Source: CAZCEC01 sp964497615
Lineage (GTDB): Bacteria; Chloroflexota; Anaerolineae; Anaerolineales; UBA6663
Assembly (NCBI GenBank): GCA_964497615.1
Contig: CAZCEC010000091.1
Location: forward strand, 1 to 23,690
Direction: 5' to 3'
DNA: 23,690 nt
A program made the translations under genes and the position numbers. The notes under the pieces are model-generated. The model had not been told where the DNA came from. It saw nothing but the letters and a program-made list of their open reading frames with translations, and did not search any database. Shown here piece after piece: positions 13,973-21,599 of the stretch; the stretch's first letter is position 1, and each line of letters starts with the position of its first letter.

Positions 13973-14803
13973 ATGAAATATGGACTGGTGATGCGGACGG
14001 ATGTGCCACTAGGCGAGATCCCGGCGCTGGCGCGGAGGGCGGAGGCGGCCGGGTGGGACGGGTTCTTCATCTGGGACCCGCCGCTGTGGCCGAACGCGTG
14101 GGTGCTGCTGGGCGCGGTGGCGGCGCAGACGGAGCGGATTCGATTTGGGACGATGCTGACGCCGCCGACGATCAGGCGGCCGTGGCAGTTGGCGGCCGAG
14201 GCGGTGACGCTGGATCAACTCTCGGGCGGGCGGGTGACGATGACGTTTGGCCTGGGCGCGGCGGAGGACATGCACTACGCGCGGCTGGGCGAGGCCGAGG
14301 ACCGCAAGACGCGGGCCGAGCGGCTGGATGAGAGTATCGACGTCATCACGGGACTGTGGACGGGGGAGGCGTTCAGCCACGCGGGCAAGCACTTCACCCT
14401 GGACGGGGTGAAGCTGGAATTGAAGCCGGTGCAGACGCCGCGCATCCCCATCTGGGTGGTGGGGGCGTGGGGCAGTGCAAAGTCGATGCGGCGGGTGCTG
14501 AAGTGCGACGGCATCATCCCGGCCAAGATGACGCCGCAGGGACCGGCGTACGACATCACGCCCGGCGATATTCGCACAATCCTGGCGTTCGTGCAGGAGA
14601 AGCGTGAGATAGCGTCGCCGTTTGACTTTGTACTGGAGGGCGAGACGCCCGGCGATGACCCGGCGCGGGCGACGGACGCAGTGCAGCCGCTGAGGGAGGC
14701 CGGCGCGACGTGGTGGCTGGAGTCGCTGTGGGGGAAAGTGTGGGAGGCGGGCGGGCTGGAGGCGGTGAAGGCGCGGGTGGAGCAGGGGCCGCCGAAGGGG
14801 TGA
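13973..14803 (+). CDS. LLM-class (luciferase-like) flavin-dependent oxidoreductase
   Basis: The 276-residue protein has the bacterial luciferase-like TIM-barrel pattern: an N-terminal beta-strand (MKYGLVMRTD), ARRAEAAGWDGFFIWDP, RIRFGTMLTPP, then TLDQLSGGRVTMTFGLGA and KPVQTPRIPIWVVGAWG. Such enzymes use FMN or F420 to oxidise or reduce varied substrates; the exact one is unknown. The ATG at 13973 is chosen because GGAGG lies 9 bases upstream; a much longer reading back to 13838 has unnatural composition. The gene is divergent from zwf. Confidence 0.88.
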   Translation: MKYGLVMRTDVPLGEIPALARRAEAAGWDGFFIWDPPLWPNAWVLLGAVAAQTERIRFGTMLTPPTIRRPWQLAAEAVTLDQLSGGRVTMTFGLGAAEDMHYARLGEAEDRKTRAERLDESIDVITGLWTGEAFSHAGKHFTLDGVKLELKPVQTPRIPIWVVGAWGSAKSMRRVLKCDGIIPAKMTPQGPAYDITPGDIRTILAFVQEKREIASPFDFVLEGETPGDDPARATDAVQPLREAGATWWLESLWGKVWEAGGLEAVKARVEQGPPKG

Positions 14804-14923
14804 GAGCCTTCACCGCGGAGCACGCGGCCCCAAAGGGGTGCTTAGCAAAGGGCGCGGAGAAGAGCAGGAGAGGTAAGTCGACTTCGCCGCGGAGGCAGGG
14901 GAAGGGCGGAGAGCAGCTGAGCG
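14804..14923. other. Short purine-rich spacer
   Basis: Directly after the oxidoreductase stop, words such as CACCGCGGAG, GGCGCGGAGAAG and CGCCGCGGAGG recur, similar to degenerate interspersed words seen in many bacterial genomes. No gene or clear terminator was found. Confidence 0.45.
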
Positions 14924-15673
14924 TCAGGCGCGGGGCTGGTACTGGGCGATGGCTTGCTCGAGGTAGGGCCGGCCACTGGTCTGGTGGGCGCGAATGATAA
15001 GGGCGGGGTCGTAGGCTACGCGGCGGAACTCGAGGCGGAGGCGGGGGCCATCCACGGTGAGGACGGCGTACTCGGCCCAGGGGTTGGCGCGAAAGCCATC
15101 TTCGGGCTGGTCGTGGTTGTAGGCCAGGCCGACGGCGCCAGGGTTGAAGTAGAAGCTATCGCCTAGGCGGCGCAGGTGCTGGACGTGGGTGTGGCCGCCG
15201 CACATGAAGCGCGGCTGGTAGGGGCCGAGTATCTTGGCCACGTCGGCATCAGGCGTGTTGGGCAGGAGGACGTCGTTGAAGGAAGCGGGGGAGCCGTGGA
15301 AGCACAGCAGGCTACGGCCGCCGCCCAGGTCAAGCTCCACGGTTGGCTGGAAGCCGGCAATGAAATCCAGATCCTCGGGGCTGAGCTGAGCGAGGCTCCA
15401 CTCGCGCACGGTATCAAGCTGGCGCTGGCGCTCGGGCGACACTTGCTCGCCGTGCGCCTCAGAGCCGCGCAGCAGGAAGTCGTCGGCGTTGCCCATGACG
15501 ACGGGGCAGCCGAGGGCGCGCAGGCGGGCGACGACGAGGGCCGGCTGAGGGCCGCCCTGGATGGCGTCGCCCAGGCAGACGGTTTGGCCGGGCGGATCGG
15601 CGCGCAGATCGTCCAGGACGGCGTCGAGGCCGATGGCGTTGCCGTGGATGTCGGAGAGGATGGCGAGGCGCAT
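14924..15673 (-). CDS. Metallophosphoesterase, calcineurin-like
   Basis: The 249-residue protein has all core metal-binding motifs of the family: ILSDIHGN (5-12), CLGDAIQGG, VVMGNADD, CFHGSP and GGHTHVQH, then a FNPGAVG typical of the YfcE/MJ0936 branch. It is probably a two-metal phosphodiesterase or phosphatase of cytosolic location; the substrate is unknown. The ATG at 15673 is chosen because the reading frame further upstream, to 16072, is Pro/Ser-rich and antisense to nothing natural. A TATAAT-like box (15681-15686 on this strand) lies only 8 bases upstream of the ATG, without a matching -35. Confidence 0.9.
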   Translation of the reverse strand: MRLAILSDIHGNAIGLDAVLDDLRADPPGQTVCLGDAIQGGPQPALVVARLRALGCPVVMGNADDFLLRGSEAHGEQVSPERQRQLDTVREWSLAQLSPEDLDFIAGFQPTVELDLGGGRSLLCFHGSPASFNDVLLPNTPDADVAKILGPYQPRFMCGGHTHVQHLRRLGDSFYFNPGAVGLAYNHDQPEDGFRANPWAEYAVLTVDGPRLRLEFRRVAYDPALIIRAHQTSGRPYLEQAIAQYQPRA

Positions 15674-15694
15674 ACAGAGGATTATATACCGCTC

Positions 15695-15715
15695 GCGCCT
15701 GCAAGGCGCTCCTAC
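15695..15715. repeat. Hairpin repeat ending in CTAC
   Basis: GCGCCT (15695-15700) pairs with AGGCGC (15704-15709), followed by TCCTAC. It resembles the other CTAC-ended hairpins in the window but has a different stem, so membership is uncertain. Confidence 0.45.
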
Positions 15716-15767
15716 GGTAACTCCAGGGTGGCTGGGGCGCGGAGGCGGTCTTGTGGCTGACGGGCGT

Positions 15768-18700
15768 TCAGTGAATGACAATGGGCAGATACAGGCGGTG
15801 GCTGAGGATTGAGAAGGTGACGACGACGCGGGTGACGTTGCCCTGCACATCGGCGACCTGGGCGTAGAGGCGGGCATTGGCGACGTCTTCCAGCGGGCCG
15901 CCGAGCGGAAGGGTGTAGATGCCGTTGCCGGAGGTAGTGGCGAGGCCGGCAAGCTGCGCCCCGGGAGGCTGACCGGCAAGGGACAAGGTGGAAGTGATGG
16001 AGAGGGAGCCGGTGAGGATGCCGGTATAGGCGTCGGCGATGCCGACGCGGATGACGGTGGGGGCGACACCATTCAGGCCGGGGCGCGGGGAGCTGACGGT
16101 GAGAGTCGGACGCTGGTCGTCCACGAACCAGCCAAATTCCGCGTCGCTGGCGGCGCCGGTGTTGATGGGGCAGCCCAGGTCCACCCAGCGCGCAAACGTC
16201 AGCTTCTCATCAATCGTCATGCCGGCCAGCCCGCCGGCCGGGTGCGAGGCGGTGGCGTTGAAGTTGAGGTCGGCGGCGTTGATTTGGGACGGGCCGCCAG
16301 GGAGGGTATCTGCATCGCCGGGGACGGTCTCGGTGGGATGGTCGTCATTGATCCAGCCATCGAGGCGCTCGCCGAAGACCTGCCAGAGGAGCAGGCTGCG
16401 GCGGCTCTGGAACAGGCGGACGTAGCGGCTGGCATTGGTCTGCCGCCAGACTGGCGTGCCGACGGTGACGAGGGGCGGGTAGCCCCAGGTGGCGTCCTCG
16501 TCGCGGCACAGGCGCATGTAGTCGCCCGGGGCGGACTGGTAGGTGAAGTCGCCGATGTCGTAGAGCGAGGTATCGGTGAGGTTGAGATTGCCGGGCGGTG
16601 AGCCGCCGGTGTGGCAGGCGGTGCAGTGCGCTTGCAGCAGGGGGCGGATGTCCTGGTAGAACTCGACATTGACGGCGGGGACAGGCTCAGAGCGCAAGTC
16701 GGGGTCGCCGTTGGAATCGTGGGTCAGGAGAGGGGTGGAATCGGTCAGGTCCCAGACGGTGTAGCCGGGCTGGCCGGCAACGGTTTGCTCGAAGGGGACG
16801 GGGGCCTGGCTGTGGGCGTGGCAGCCGCCGCAGTCGTAGCGGGCCTCGCCGGGGCGCACCTGGTGCCAGGTCTGCGCCATCGTCAACAGCATCCCGTTGC
16901 GGTCGAGCATCTGAAAGGTAAAGGGTGTGTCGGCCGGAATCTTAGCGAGGAAGCTGGTGTCGGGATTGCCCTGCGGGTCGAGGATCGGATCGCCGCCACC
17001 ATCGAACTTGCGCAGAGGAATCTCGCCGAGGATGCGCATCTTCTCGTTGACGTGGTTGAAGAAATGCTGGCCGTTGTTGGGACCGTAGCTGCGGTGGGTG
17101 TTGGCCTCCAGGGCCACGATGCGGACGGCCCAGATGTCAGAGTCGGTGTAGAGGCCGGCGTCGGAGCCCTGCCAGGTCCAGTTGCTGTTGGCGTCGTTCT
17201 GGGAAGTGTTGAACGGGTCCAGGCCATCAAAGCCGTTGCCCCAGCCGTCAAAGCCGGGGGCGCTCTCGCGATTGTAGAAGCTGCTGGTGCCGATAAGGCC
17301 AAAGGGGGTGCCGGCGGGCAGGTCGTCCGGGTGGGCCGCGCCATCGTTGGGCAGCCAGGGCAATTCGATCGGCTGGACGACGCCGTGGATGGCAGAATAG
17401 GGCAGCACGGCGCGCGGCCAGACTTCGTTGTAGTTGGGATCGTTCTTGATCAGGATCAGATCGTCCGGGCCGTCAATCGGGCCGCCGCCGGGGAGGACGT
17501 ACAGGCCAGCATCTACGGCCGGCAGGTCGGTGGGGCGGTTGAGGGCGTTGGCGGGGCCAGGGGTCCACACTACCAACAGGTCGTTGTTGGGCGCGCCGGA
17601 GGGGTGGGTGAACTTACCCACGCGCTCGCCGCCGCCGGGCGGGATGGGCGAGGCGTCGTCGTTGCCATTGGTGAAGGGCGTGATGGAGTACAAGCCCTTG
17701 GGCGTGAAGCTCATGCGGAAAGGATAGGAGAAGCCGGGGTTATAGCCGCTGCCGACGATCTGGGCGATGGCGGGGTTGAGGTCCACGTCGGCGGGGTAGA
17801 AGCCGGGCTGGCCGGGGGGCGGCGCGCTGGGCAGGCGGTAGAGCGTGCCAAAGCCCCAGTTGTTGAGGTTGTAGTAGTCCTCGACGACGAGGTCGCCATT
17901 GGTGAGCTGGGTGGCGAAGTGGAAGGAGCCGGCCTGCTTGAACGAGGAGACGATAGGCTCCCAGCGGCGGCCGTCGGGCCAGATGGCCCACAGGCCCCAG
18001 TTGCGCGAGTCGCGCAGGCCCTGGGTCTCGAAAGTGGAGAAGAGCACGCGGCCATCGGCCAGGGGCGTGGGGTGCAGGGCGCTGCCGATGGTCATGGGGC
18101 CGATGGGCGTGACGTTGGAGCCATCCGCGTCCATGACGAAAAGCTGGAGGGTGGGGTTGGTGTAGCCCTTGGGCGGAACGAAGCCGTAGCGGTTGCTGAC
18201 GAAGATGATCTTGCCGCCGGCCAGGGGCGCGGGGCCGAGGTTGAGGATGCCGTAGCCGAGGTCGTTGTAGCTGTTGTTGGGTGGGTTGAGGGGGTCGGGG
18301 GTGTACCAGGTGCCCGCGCCCAGGTTGGGCTCGAACTCCTGGAAGGTGAGGCGGGTGATCTGGCGGGTGGGCAGGTGGAGACGATAGATGTCGGCGCCGG
18401 CATAGGGCAGGTTGCGCTGGGAGTTCATGCCGGCGTTCGTTACATCGGGGAAGAAGCTGTAGTAGACCGATTGGCCGTCGAAGGAGACGAAGGGATCGGT
18501 GACGGCGCCGTTGGTGGTGTCCACCAGGACTTCTTCGGTGCCGTCCGGATGCAGGAGGATGAGGTCGGCGCCAGGCTCGGGGACGCCGGGGTGAAAGACC
18601 TCCGGCCAGGCGATGTGGTTATCGTCGCCATCGCGCAACTGGCGGACGTAGACGATGTCGTAGGCGACGGCGCCGCCACCGGGCGCGGCCCGCACGCCTG

Positions 18701-18782
18701 GGTCCGGCGCGGCGAGGGCCGGAGCGAGGCCCAGGGCCAACAGCAGGCTGAGCGTGAGCTTGAGCGATACTCGTCCGGTCAT
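15768..18782 (-). CDS. Secreted di-haem beta-propeller protein related to hydrazine synthase alpha family
   Basis: The 1004-residue protein has a signal peptide (about 1-24, ending ALA) and a long region with TolB/PD40-like propeller repeats, such as LFVMDADGSNVTPI and DIYRLHLPTRQITRLTF. Two CxxCH haem c sites follow, CGGCH (651-655) and CTACH (720-724), and a segment QMLDRNGMLLTMAQTWHQV ending in RPGEARYDCGGCH that matches the middle domain of HzsA-like proteins. A C-terminal beta-sandwich region ends in HRLYLPIVIH. It is probably an exported electron-transfer or redox enzyme; HzsA-like proteins are found in many non-anammox bacteria. The ATG at 18782 is chosen because GGAGG lies upstream and it starts the signal peptide. 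An HD-GYP gene ends 84 bases upstream on the same strand. Confidence 0.82.
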   Translation of the reverse strand: MTGRVSLKLTLSLLLALGLAPALAAPDPGVRAAPGGGAVAYDIVYVRQLRDGDDNHIAWPEVFHPGVPEPGADLILLHPDGTEEVLVDTTNGAVTDPFVSFDGQSVYYSFFPDVTNAGMNSQRNLPYAGADIYRLHLPTRQITRLTFQEFEPNLGAGTWYTPDPLNPPNNSYNDLGYGILNLGPAPLAGGKIIFVSNRYGFVPPKGYTNPTLQLFVMDADGSNVTPIGPMTIGSALHPTPLADGRVLFSTFETQGLRDSRNWGLWAIWPDGRRWEPIVSSFKQAGSFHFATQLTNGDLVVEDYYNLNNWGFGTLYRLPSAPPPGQPGFYPADVDLNPAIAQIVGSGYNPGFSYPFRMSFTPKGLYSITPFTNGNDDASPIPPGGGERVGKFTHPSGAPNNDLLVVWTPGPANALNRPTDLPAVDAGLYVLPGGGPIDGPDDLILIKNDPNYNEVWPRAVLPYSAIHGVVQPIELPWLPNDGAAHPDDLPAGTPFGLIGTSSFYNRESAPGFDGWGNGFDGLDPFNTSQNDANSNWTWQGSDAGLYTDSDIWAVRIVALEANTHRSYGPNNGQHFFNHVNEKMRILGEIPLRKFDGGGDPILDPQGNPDTSFLAKIPADTPFTFQMLDRNGMLLTMAQTWHQVRPGEARYDCGGCHAHSQAPVPFEQTVAGQPGYTVWDLTDSTPLLTHDSNGDPDLRSEPVPAVNVEFYQDIRPLLQAHCTACHTGGSPPGNLNLTDTSLYDIGDFTYQSAPGDYMRLCRDEDATWGYPPLVTVGTPVWRQTNASRYVRLFQSRRSLLLWQVFGERLDGWINDDHPTETVPGDADTLPGGPSQINAADLNFNATASHPAGGLAGMTIDEKLTFARWVDLGCPINTGAASDAEFGWFVDDQRPTLTVSSPRPGLNGVAPTVIRVGIADAYTGILTGSLSITSTLSLAGQPPGAQLAGLATTSGNGIYTLPLGGPLEDVANARLYAQVADVQGNVTRVVVTFSILSHRLYLPIVIH

Positions 18783-18866
18783 GTAGTGGCCCCTCCGGGC
18801 GCCGATGCGCTGCGGGGAGACTCTACACCGTGCCAACAGATTTGGGAATAGGAAGTTGGGGGATGG

Positions 18867-19418
18867 TTAGAAGACCTGCGCCACGCGCAGGAAGGCCTCG
18901 ACGACGCGGGGGTCGAACTGGCGGCCGCTCTGGCGGCGGATTTCGGCGATGGCTTCGGAGGTGGTCCAGGCGAGCTTGTAGGGGCGCTCGGCCAGCAAGG
19001 CGTCGTACACATCCGCCACGGAGACTATGCGCCCGCCAATCGGGATGGCGGGGCCGGCGAGGCCCATGTAGCCAGAACCGTCCCAGCGCTCATGGTGGGT
19101 GAGCGCGACCTCTTCGGCGCGGCGGAGGGCGGGCCAACGCTGGCCGGCGAGCAGGCGGGCGCCGAGGGTCGTGTGGGCCTTCATGCGTTCAAACTCGCTG
19201 GCCGTGAGCGGACCCGGCTTGAGCAGGATGGCCGGGGGGATGGCAATTTTGCCGACATCGTGCAGACGCGCCGCCCGTTGAATGAGCGCCACTTCGGCTG
19301 GGGGCAGGGCCAGGGAGCGGGCGATTTGGGCTGAGAGGCGCCCGACGCGGCGGGTGTGGCCGCCGAGGCTGGCGGGGCGGAAGGCAGGCCCGGCAGGCGT
19401 AGCTGGGTAGGATTCCAC
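18867..19418 (-). CDS. Stand-alone HD-GYP domain protein
   Basis: The 183-residue protein is a bare HD-GYP domain, the class that hydrolyses cyclic di-GMP or related dinucleotides. Metal-binding residues are visible: GGHTRRV (H21), LHDVGKI (H53-D54, K57), H82, HHERWDGSGY (H108-H109) and SVADVYDAL (D136). The namesake GYP reads GYM and the loop is one residue shorter than usual. There is no receiver, GAF or membrane sensor domain. Start: the GTG at 19418 has AGGAG 5 bases upstream; a GTG at 19460 would add 14 residues. Activity is likely but the GYM change leaves it unproven. Confidence 0.85.
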   Translation of the reverse strand: MESYPATPAGPAFRPASLGGHTRRVGRLSAQIARSLALPPAEVALIQRAARLHDVGKIAIPPAILLKPGPLTASEFERMKAHTTLGARLLAGQRWPALRRAEEVALTHHERWDGSGYMGLAGPAIPIGGRIVSVADVYDALLAERPYKLAWTTSEAIAEIRRQSGRQFDPRVVEAFLRVAQVF

Positions 19419-19483
19419 GGACACTCCTGGCCGCCCGCCGGCTGAACGAGCCAGCGCCACGGCCAGAGCGATGGGTGCAAGAA

Positions 19484-19520
19484 ACGCGCCTCCGGGAGGT
19501 CCCGGAGGCGCGTGTTTTTT
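19484..19520. terminator. Strong hairpin terminator
   Basis: A 14-base arm (19484-19497) is perfectly complementary to 19500-19513 around GG. On the plus strand it is followed by GTTTTTT; on the minus strand, by TTTCTT. It lies just after the last gene of the minus-strand dioxygenase operon and should stop its transcription before the HD-GYP gene. Confidence 0.85.
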
Positions 19521-19540
19521 GGGGGGGCGGCAGGGGGCCG

Positions 19541-20392
19541 TTAGTGCGGAGAGATGCGGGTGTGAGACTGGTGGGCCACGGGCGGCTGGGCGGCCTGCGC
19601 GAGGACTGGCTCACCCCCCTGTTCCACCCAGACGCCGCAGGTGTCGCCGCCAGCGCCGTGCTCGATCTCGACCAGGGAGCCATCCATACGGTAGGCGGGC
19701 TGGTAGCTCTTGGAGACCTGCTGCGAATCGCCTTCGATGTAGTGGGCGATGAGGGCGCGGCGGAAGCGGTCGGGCGTGGTATTGGGCTGGCTGCCGTGGA
19801 CGATGGAGCCATTGAAGAAGAGCACGTCGCCGGGCTGCATGGCGATGGGCCGTGCCGCCGCACCGGGCGGGAGGGGCACGGTGACGTCGGTGAAACTGAC
19901 GGTGGTGTCGGCCATCTCGGTGCAGAGGATGTCCCAGGTGTGGCTGCCAGGGACGATCTCGATGCAGCCATTGGCCTCGTCACAGGGGTCGAGGGCCATC
20001 CAGGCGGCCATGCAGGTGCCAGGCTGGACGCGCAGGTAGTAGTTATCCTGGTGCAGGGCCTGGCCCCGCGAGCCGGCGGGCTTGAAATAGACCATGGTCT
20101 GCACGGCGATGGGGTCCTGCCCCAGCAAGTCGTTAAGGCACTCACGCACGCGGTCGTCGAACATGAAGCGGCGCGAGGTCTCGTCCCACTTGTGAGGGTG
20201 AATCATGCGCGGGTAGCGCTTGAGCGGGTCAGCCGAGTCCAGGTTAATGCCGATATCGTCGCCCTGCTGGGGCGACTGGCGCAGTTCCATGTAGTGGTCA
20301 ATCAGGGCGGCGACCTCGGCGCGGCTGTAGAGGGCTTCGACGACGACGTAGCCGTTGTCCTGGAAGAATTGGCGGTGGGCTTCGGTGAGCAT
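19541..20392 (-). CDS. Phytanoyl-CoA dioxygenase-like Fe(II)/2-oxoglutarate oxygenase, second copy
   Basis: The 283-residue protein has the PhyH-family iron facial triad: H114 and D116 in QALHQDNYYLR, and H199 in NGSIVHGSQPN; the 2-oxoglutarate-binding arginine lies in TTPDRFRRALI. It aligns with the preceding gene without gaps over at least 200 residues. PhyH-type enzymes hydroxylate small molecules; the substrate is unknown. The ATG at 20392 has AAGGA 10 bases upstream. Two hairpin repeats separate it from the upstream paralogue, with which it is probably cotranscribed. The last 25 residues differ from the paralogue. Confidence 0.88.
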   Translation of the reverse strand: MLTEAHRQFFQDNGYVVVEALYSRAEVAALIDHYMELRQSPQQGDDIGINLDSADPLKRYPRMIHPHKWDETSRRFMFDDRVRECLNDLLGQDPIAVQTMVYFKPAGSRGQALHQDNYYLRVQPGTCMAAWMALDPCDEANGCIEIVPGSHTWDILCTEMADTTVSFTDVTVPLPPGAAARPIAMQPGDVLFFNGSIVHGSQPNTTPDRFRRALIAHYIEGDSQQVSKSYQPAYRMDGSLVEIEHGAGGDTCGVWVEQGGEPVLAQAAQPPVAHQSHTRISPH

Positions 20393-20415
20393 AGGTGGGG
20401 GTCCTTGGGCGGGCT

Positions 20416-20440
20416 CGGCGGGGATGAACCCCGCCGCTAC
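20416..20440. repeat. Hairpin repeat, copy 2 (CGGCGGGG/CCCCGCCG ending in CTAC)
   Basis: CGGCGGGG (20416-20423) and CCCCGCCG (20429-20436) flank ATGAA and are followed by CTAC. The layout is the same as copies near 7595 and 20450. Confidence 0.75.
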
Positions 20441-20449
20441 GGTTTTGAT

Positions 20450-20475
20450 CGGCGGGGGTAAAGCCCGCCGGTACG
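20450..20475. repeat. Hairpin repeat, copy 3 (CGGCGGG/CCCGCCG ending in GTAC)
   Basis: CGGCGGG (20450-20456) and CCCGCCG (20464-20470) flank GGTAAAG and are followed by GTACG. It lies directly after the stop of the upstream dioxygenase gene and may weaken transcription into the second gene. Confidence 0.75.
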
Positions 20476-20484
20476 CATTGGACG

Positions 20485-21324
20485 TTACTCGCCGCGGCGT
20501 CGCACGTTGAGTTCCTGGCCGACCATCTCGATGGCAGGCTCTCCGCCGATCTCCACCCAGATGCCACAGACGCTGCCCTCGATCTCGTTGGGCGGCAGGG
20601 CGAGGGTGGAGCCATCGCGGCGCCACAGGGGCTGATAGCCCTTGGAGACCTGCTCGGACGTGCCCTCAACATAGTGGCCGATGAGGGCACGGCGGAAGCG
20701 GTCGGGCGTGGTGTTGGGCTGGCTGCCGTGGGCGATGGAGCCGTTGAAGAACATCACGTCGCCGGCCCGCATGCGGACGGGCACCGGCTGGGCGTCTGGC
20801 GGGATGGGGATGGTGACGGAGGTAAAGTAGCGGGTGGTATCGGCGTCAACGGTGCACAGCAGGTCCCACTTGTGGCTGCCGGGGATGATCTCGAGGCAGC
20901 CATTGTGCTCGTCGCAGTCGTCGAGCGCCAGCCAGGCGGCCATGCAGGTGCCGGGGTGGACGCGCAGGTAGTAGTTGTCCTGGTGCAGGGCCTGGCCGCG
21001 GGCACCCGGCGGCTTGAAGTAGACCATGGTCTGGGCGGCGTAAGGCTCGGCGCCCAGCAGGGCAGTCATGCAATCGAACAGGCGCGGCTCAAGCATCCAG
21101 GCCTTAGCCACGTCGTCCCACTTGTGGGGCTTGATGAGGCGCGGGTAGCGCTTGATGGGATCGTTGCCGGTCAGTACGATTTCGGTGTCATCGTCGGGGC
21201 GTGGCTCGCGGCGCAGGTCCATAAAGTGGTCGCGGTAGCGGACGGTCTCGTCTGAGGAGAAGAGACCGGGGACGACGACGTAACCATGGTCTTCGTAAGA
21301 CTGCTTCTGCTCTGCGGTCAACAT
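20485..21324 (-). CDS. Phytanoyl-CoA dioxygenase-like Fe(II)/2-oxoglutarate oxygenase, first copy
   Basis: The 279-residue protein carries H114 and D116 in QALHQDNYYLR, H199 in NGSIAHGSQPN and the TTPDRFRRALI arginine segment. It shares these blocks, plus RYPR.I.PHKWD and GTCMAAW, with the next gene at identical residue numbers, so the pair arose by tandem duplication. It is the first gene behind the promoter at 21398-21426. AAGGA lies 11 bases before the ATG. The family acts on diverse small molecules, in many cases as a secondary-metabolism or alkyl-compound hydroxylase; the substrate here is unknown. Confidence 0.88.
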   Translation of the reverse strand: MLTAEQKQSYEDHGYVVVPGLFSSDETVRYRDHFMDLRREPRPDDDTEIVLTGNDPIKRYPRLIKPHKWDDVAKAWMLEPRLFDCMTALLGAEPYAAQTMVYFKPPGARGQALHQDNYYLRVHPGTCMAAWLALDDCDEHNGCLEIIPGSHKWDLLCTVDADTTRYFTSVTIPIPPDAQPVPVRMRAGDVMFFNGSIAHGSQPNTTPDRFRRALIGHYVEGTSEQVSKGYQPLWRRDGSTLALPPNEIEGSVCGIWVEIGGEPAIEMVGQELNVRRRGE

Positions 21325-21599
21325 GGCCGAGGGGTTCCTTCAGTGCTGAATATGTACGGCGTGCCTGCCGCGGCGGCATGGGCCAGCCGATGAATATATT
21401 CTATACAGGTGCGAGTGGAATGACAAGGATGCGCCTTCGCGGCTATAGACTTGGCGGAGCCTTCAGAATAAGATTTCACTCACATTGGTCCAAACGGCGT
21501 TTGGGTGGTTGCCTGCTGTGGCGGTGCGGCGCCTGCGAGCAACGGGCGCAGAGGCCATCGCGGGTGGGCTGGCCAGGTGGGGAGAAAGCGTGGAACGAC
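21325..21599. other. Divergent intergenic region
   Basis: This region separates the minus-strand dioxygenase pair from the plus-strand beta-helix gene. It contains the minus-strand promoter at 21398-21426. No clear plus-strand promoter for the beta-helix gene was recognised, and the open frame through it has unnatural composition. Confidence 0.55.
21398..21426 (-). promoter_or_regulatory. Promoter of the dioxygenase pair
   Basis: On the minus strand TTGTCA (21421-21426) and TAGAAT (21398-21403) are separated by 17 bases, each one base off consensus. The expected leader before the ATG at 21324 is about 67 bases. Confidence 0.65.

Noticed and set aside
15768..18782. Functional hydrazine synthase (anammox)
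   Set aside because: Only an alpha-like subunit pattern is present, without beta/gamma subunits or hydrazine dehydrogenase, and the family is wider than anammox.
16611..18851. A 746-codon open frame on the plus strand opposite the di-haem protein gene
   Set aside because: Composition is Val/Gly/Ala/Asp-rich with no recognisable motif; it is a shadow of the GC-rich minus-strand gene, which has a signal peptide and haem motifs.
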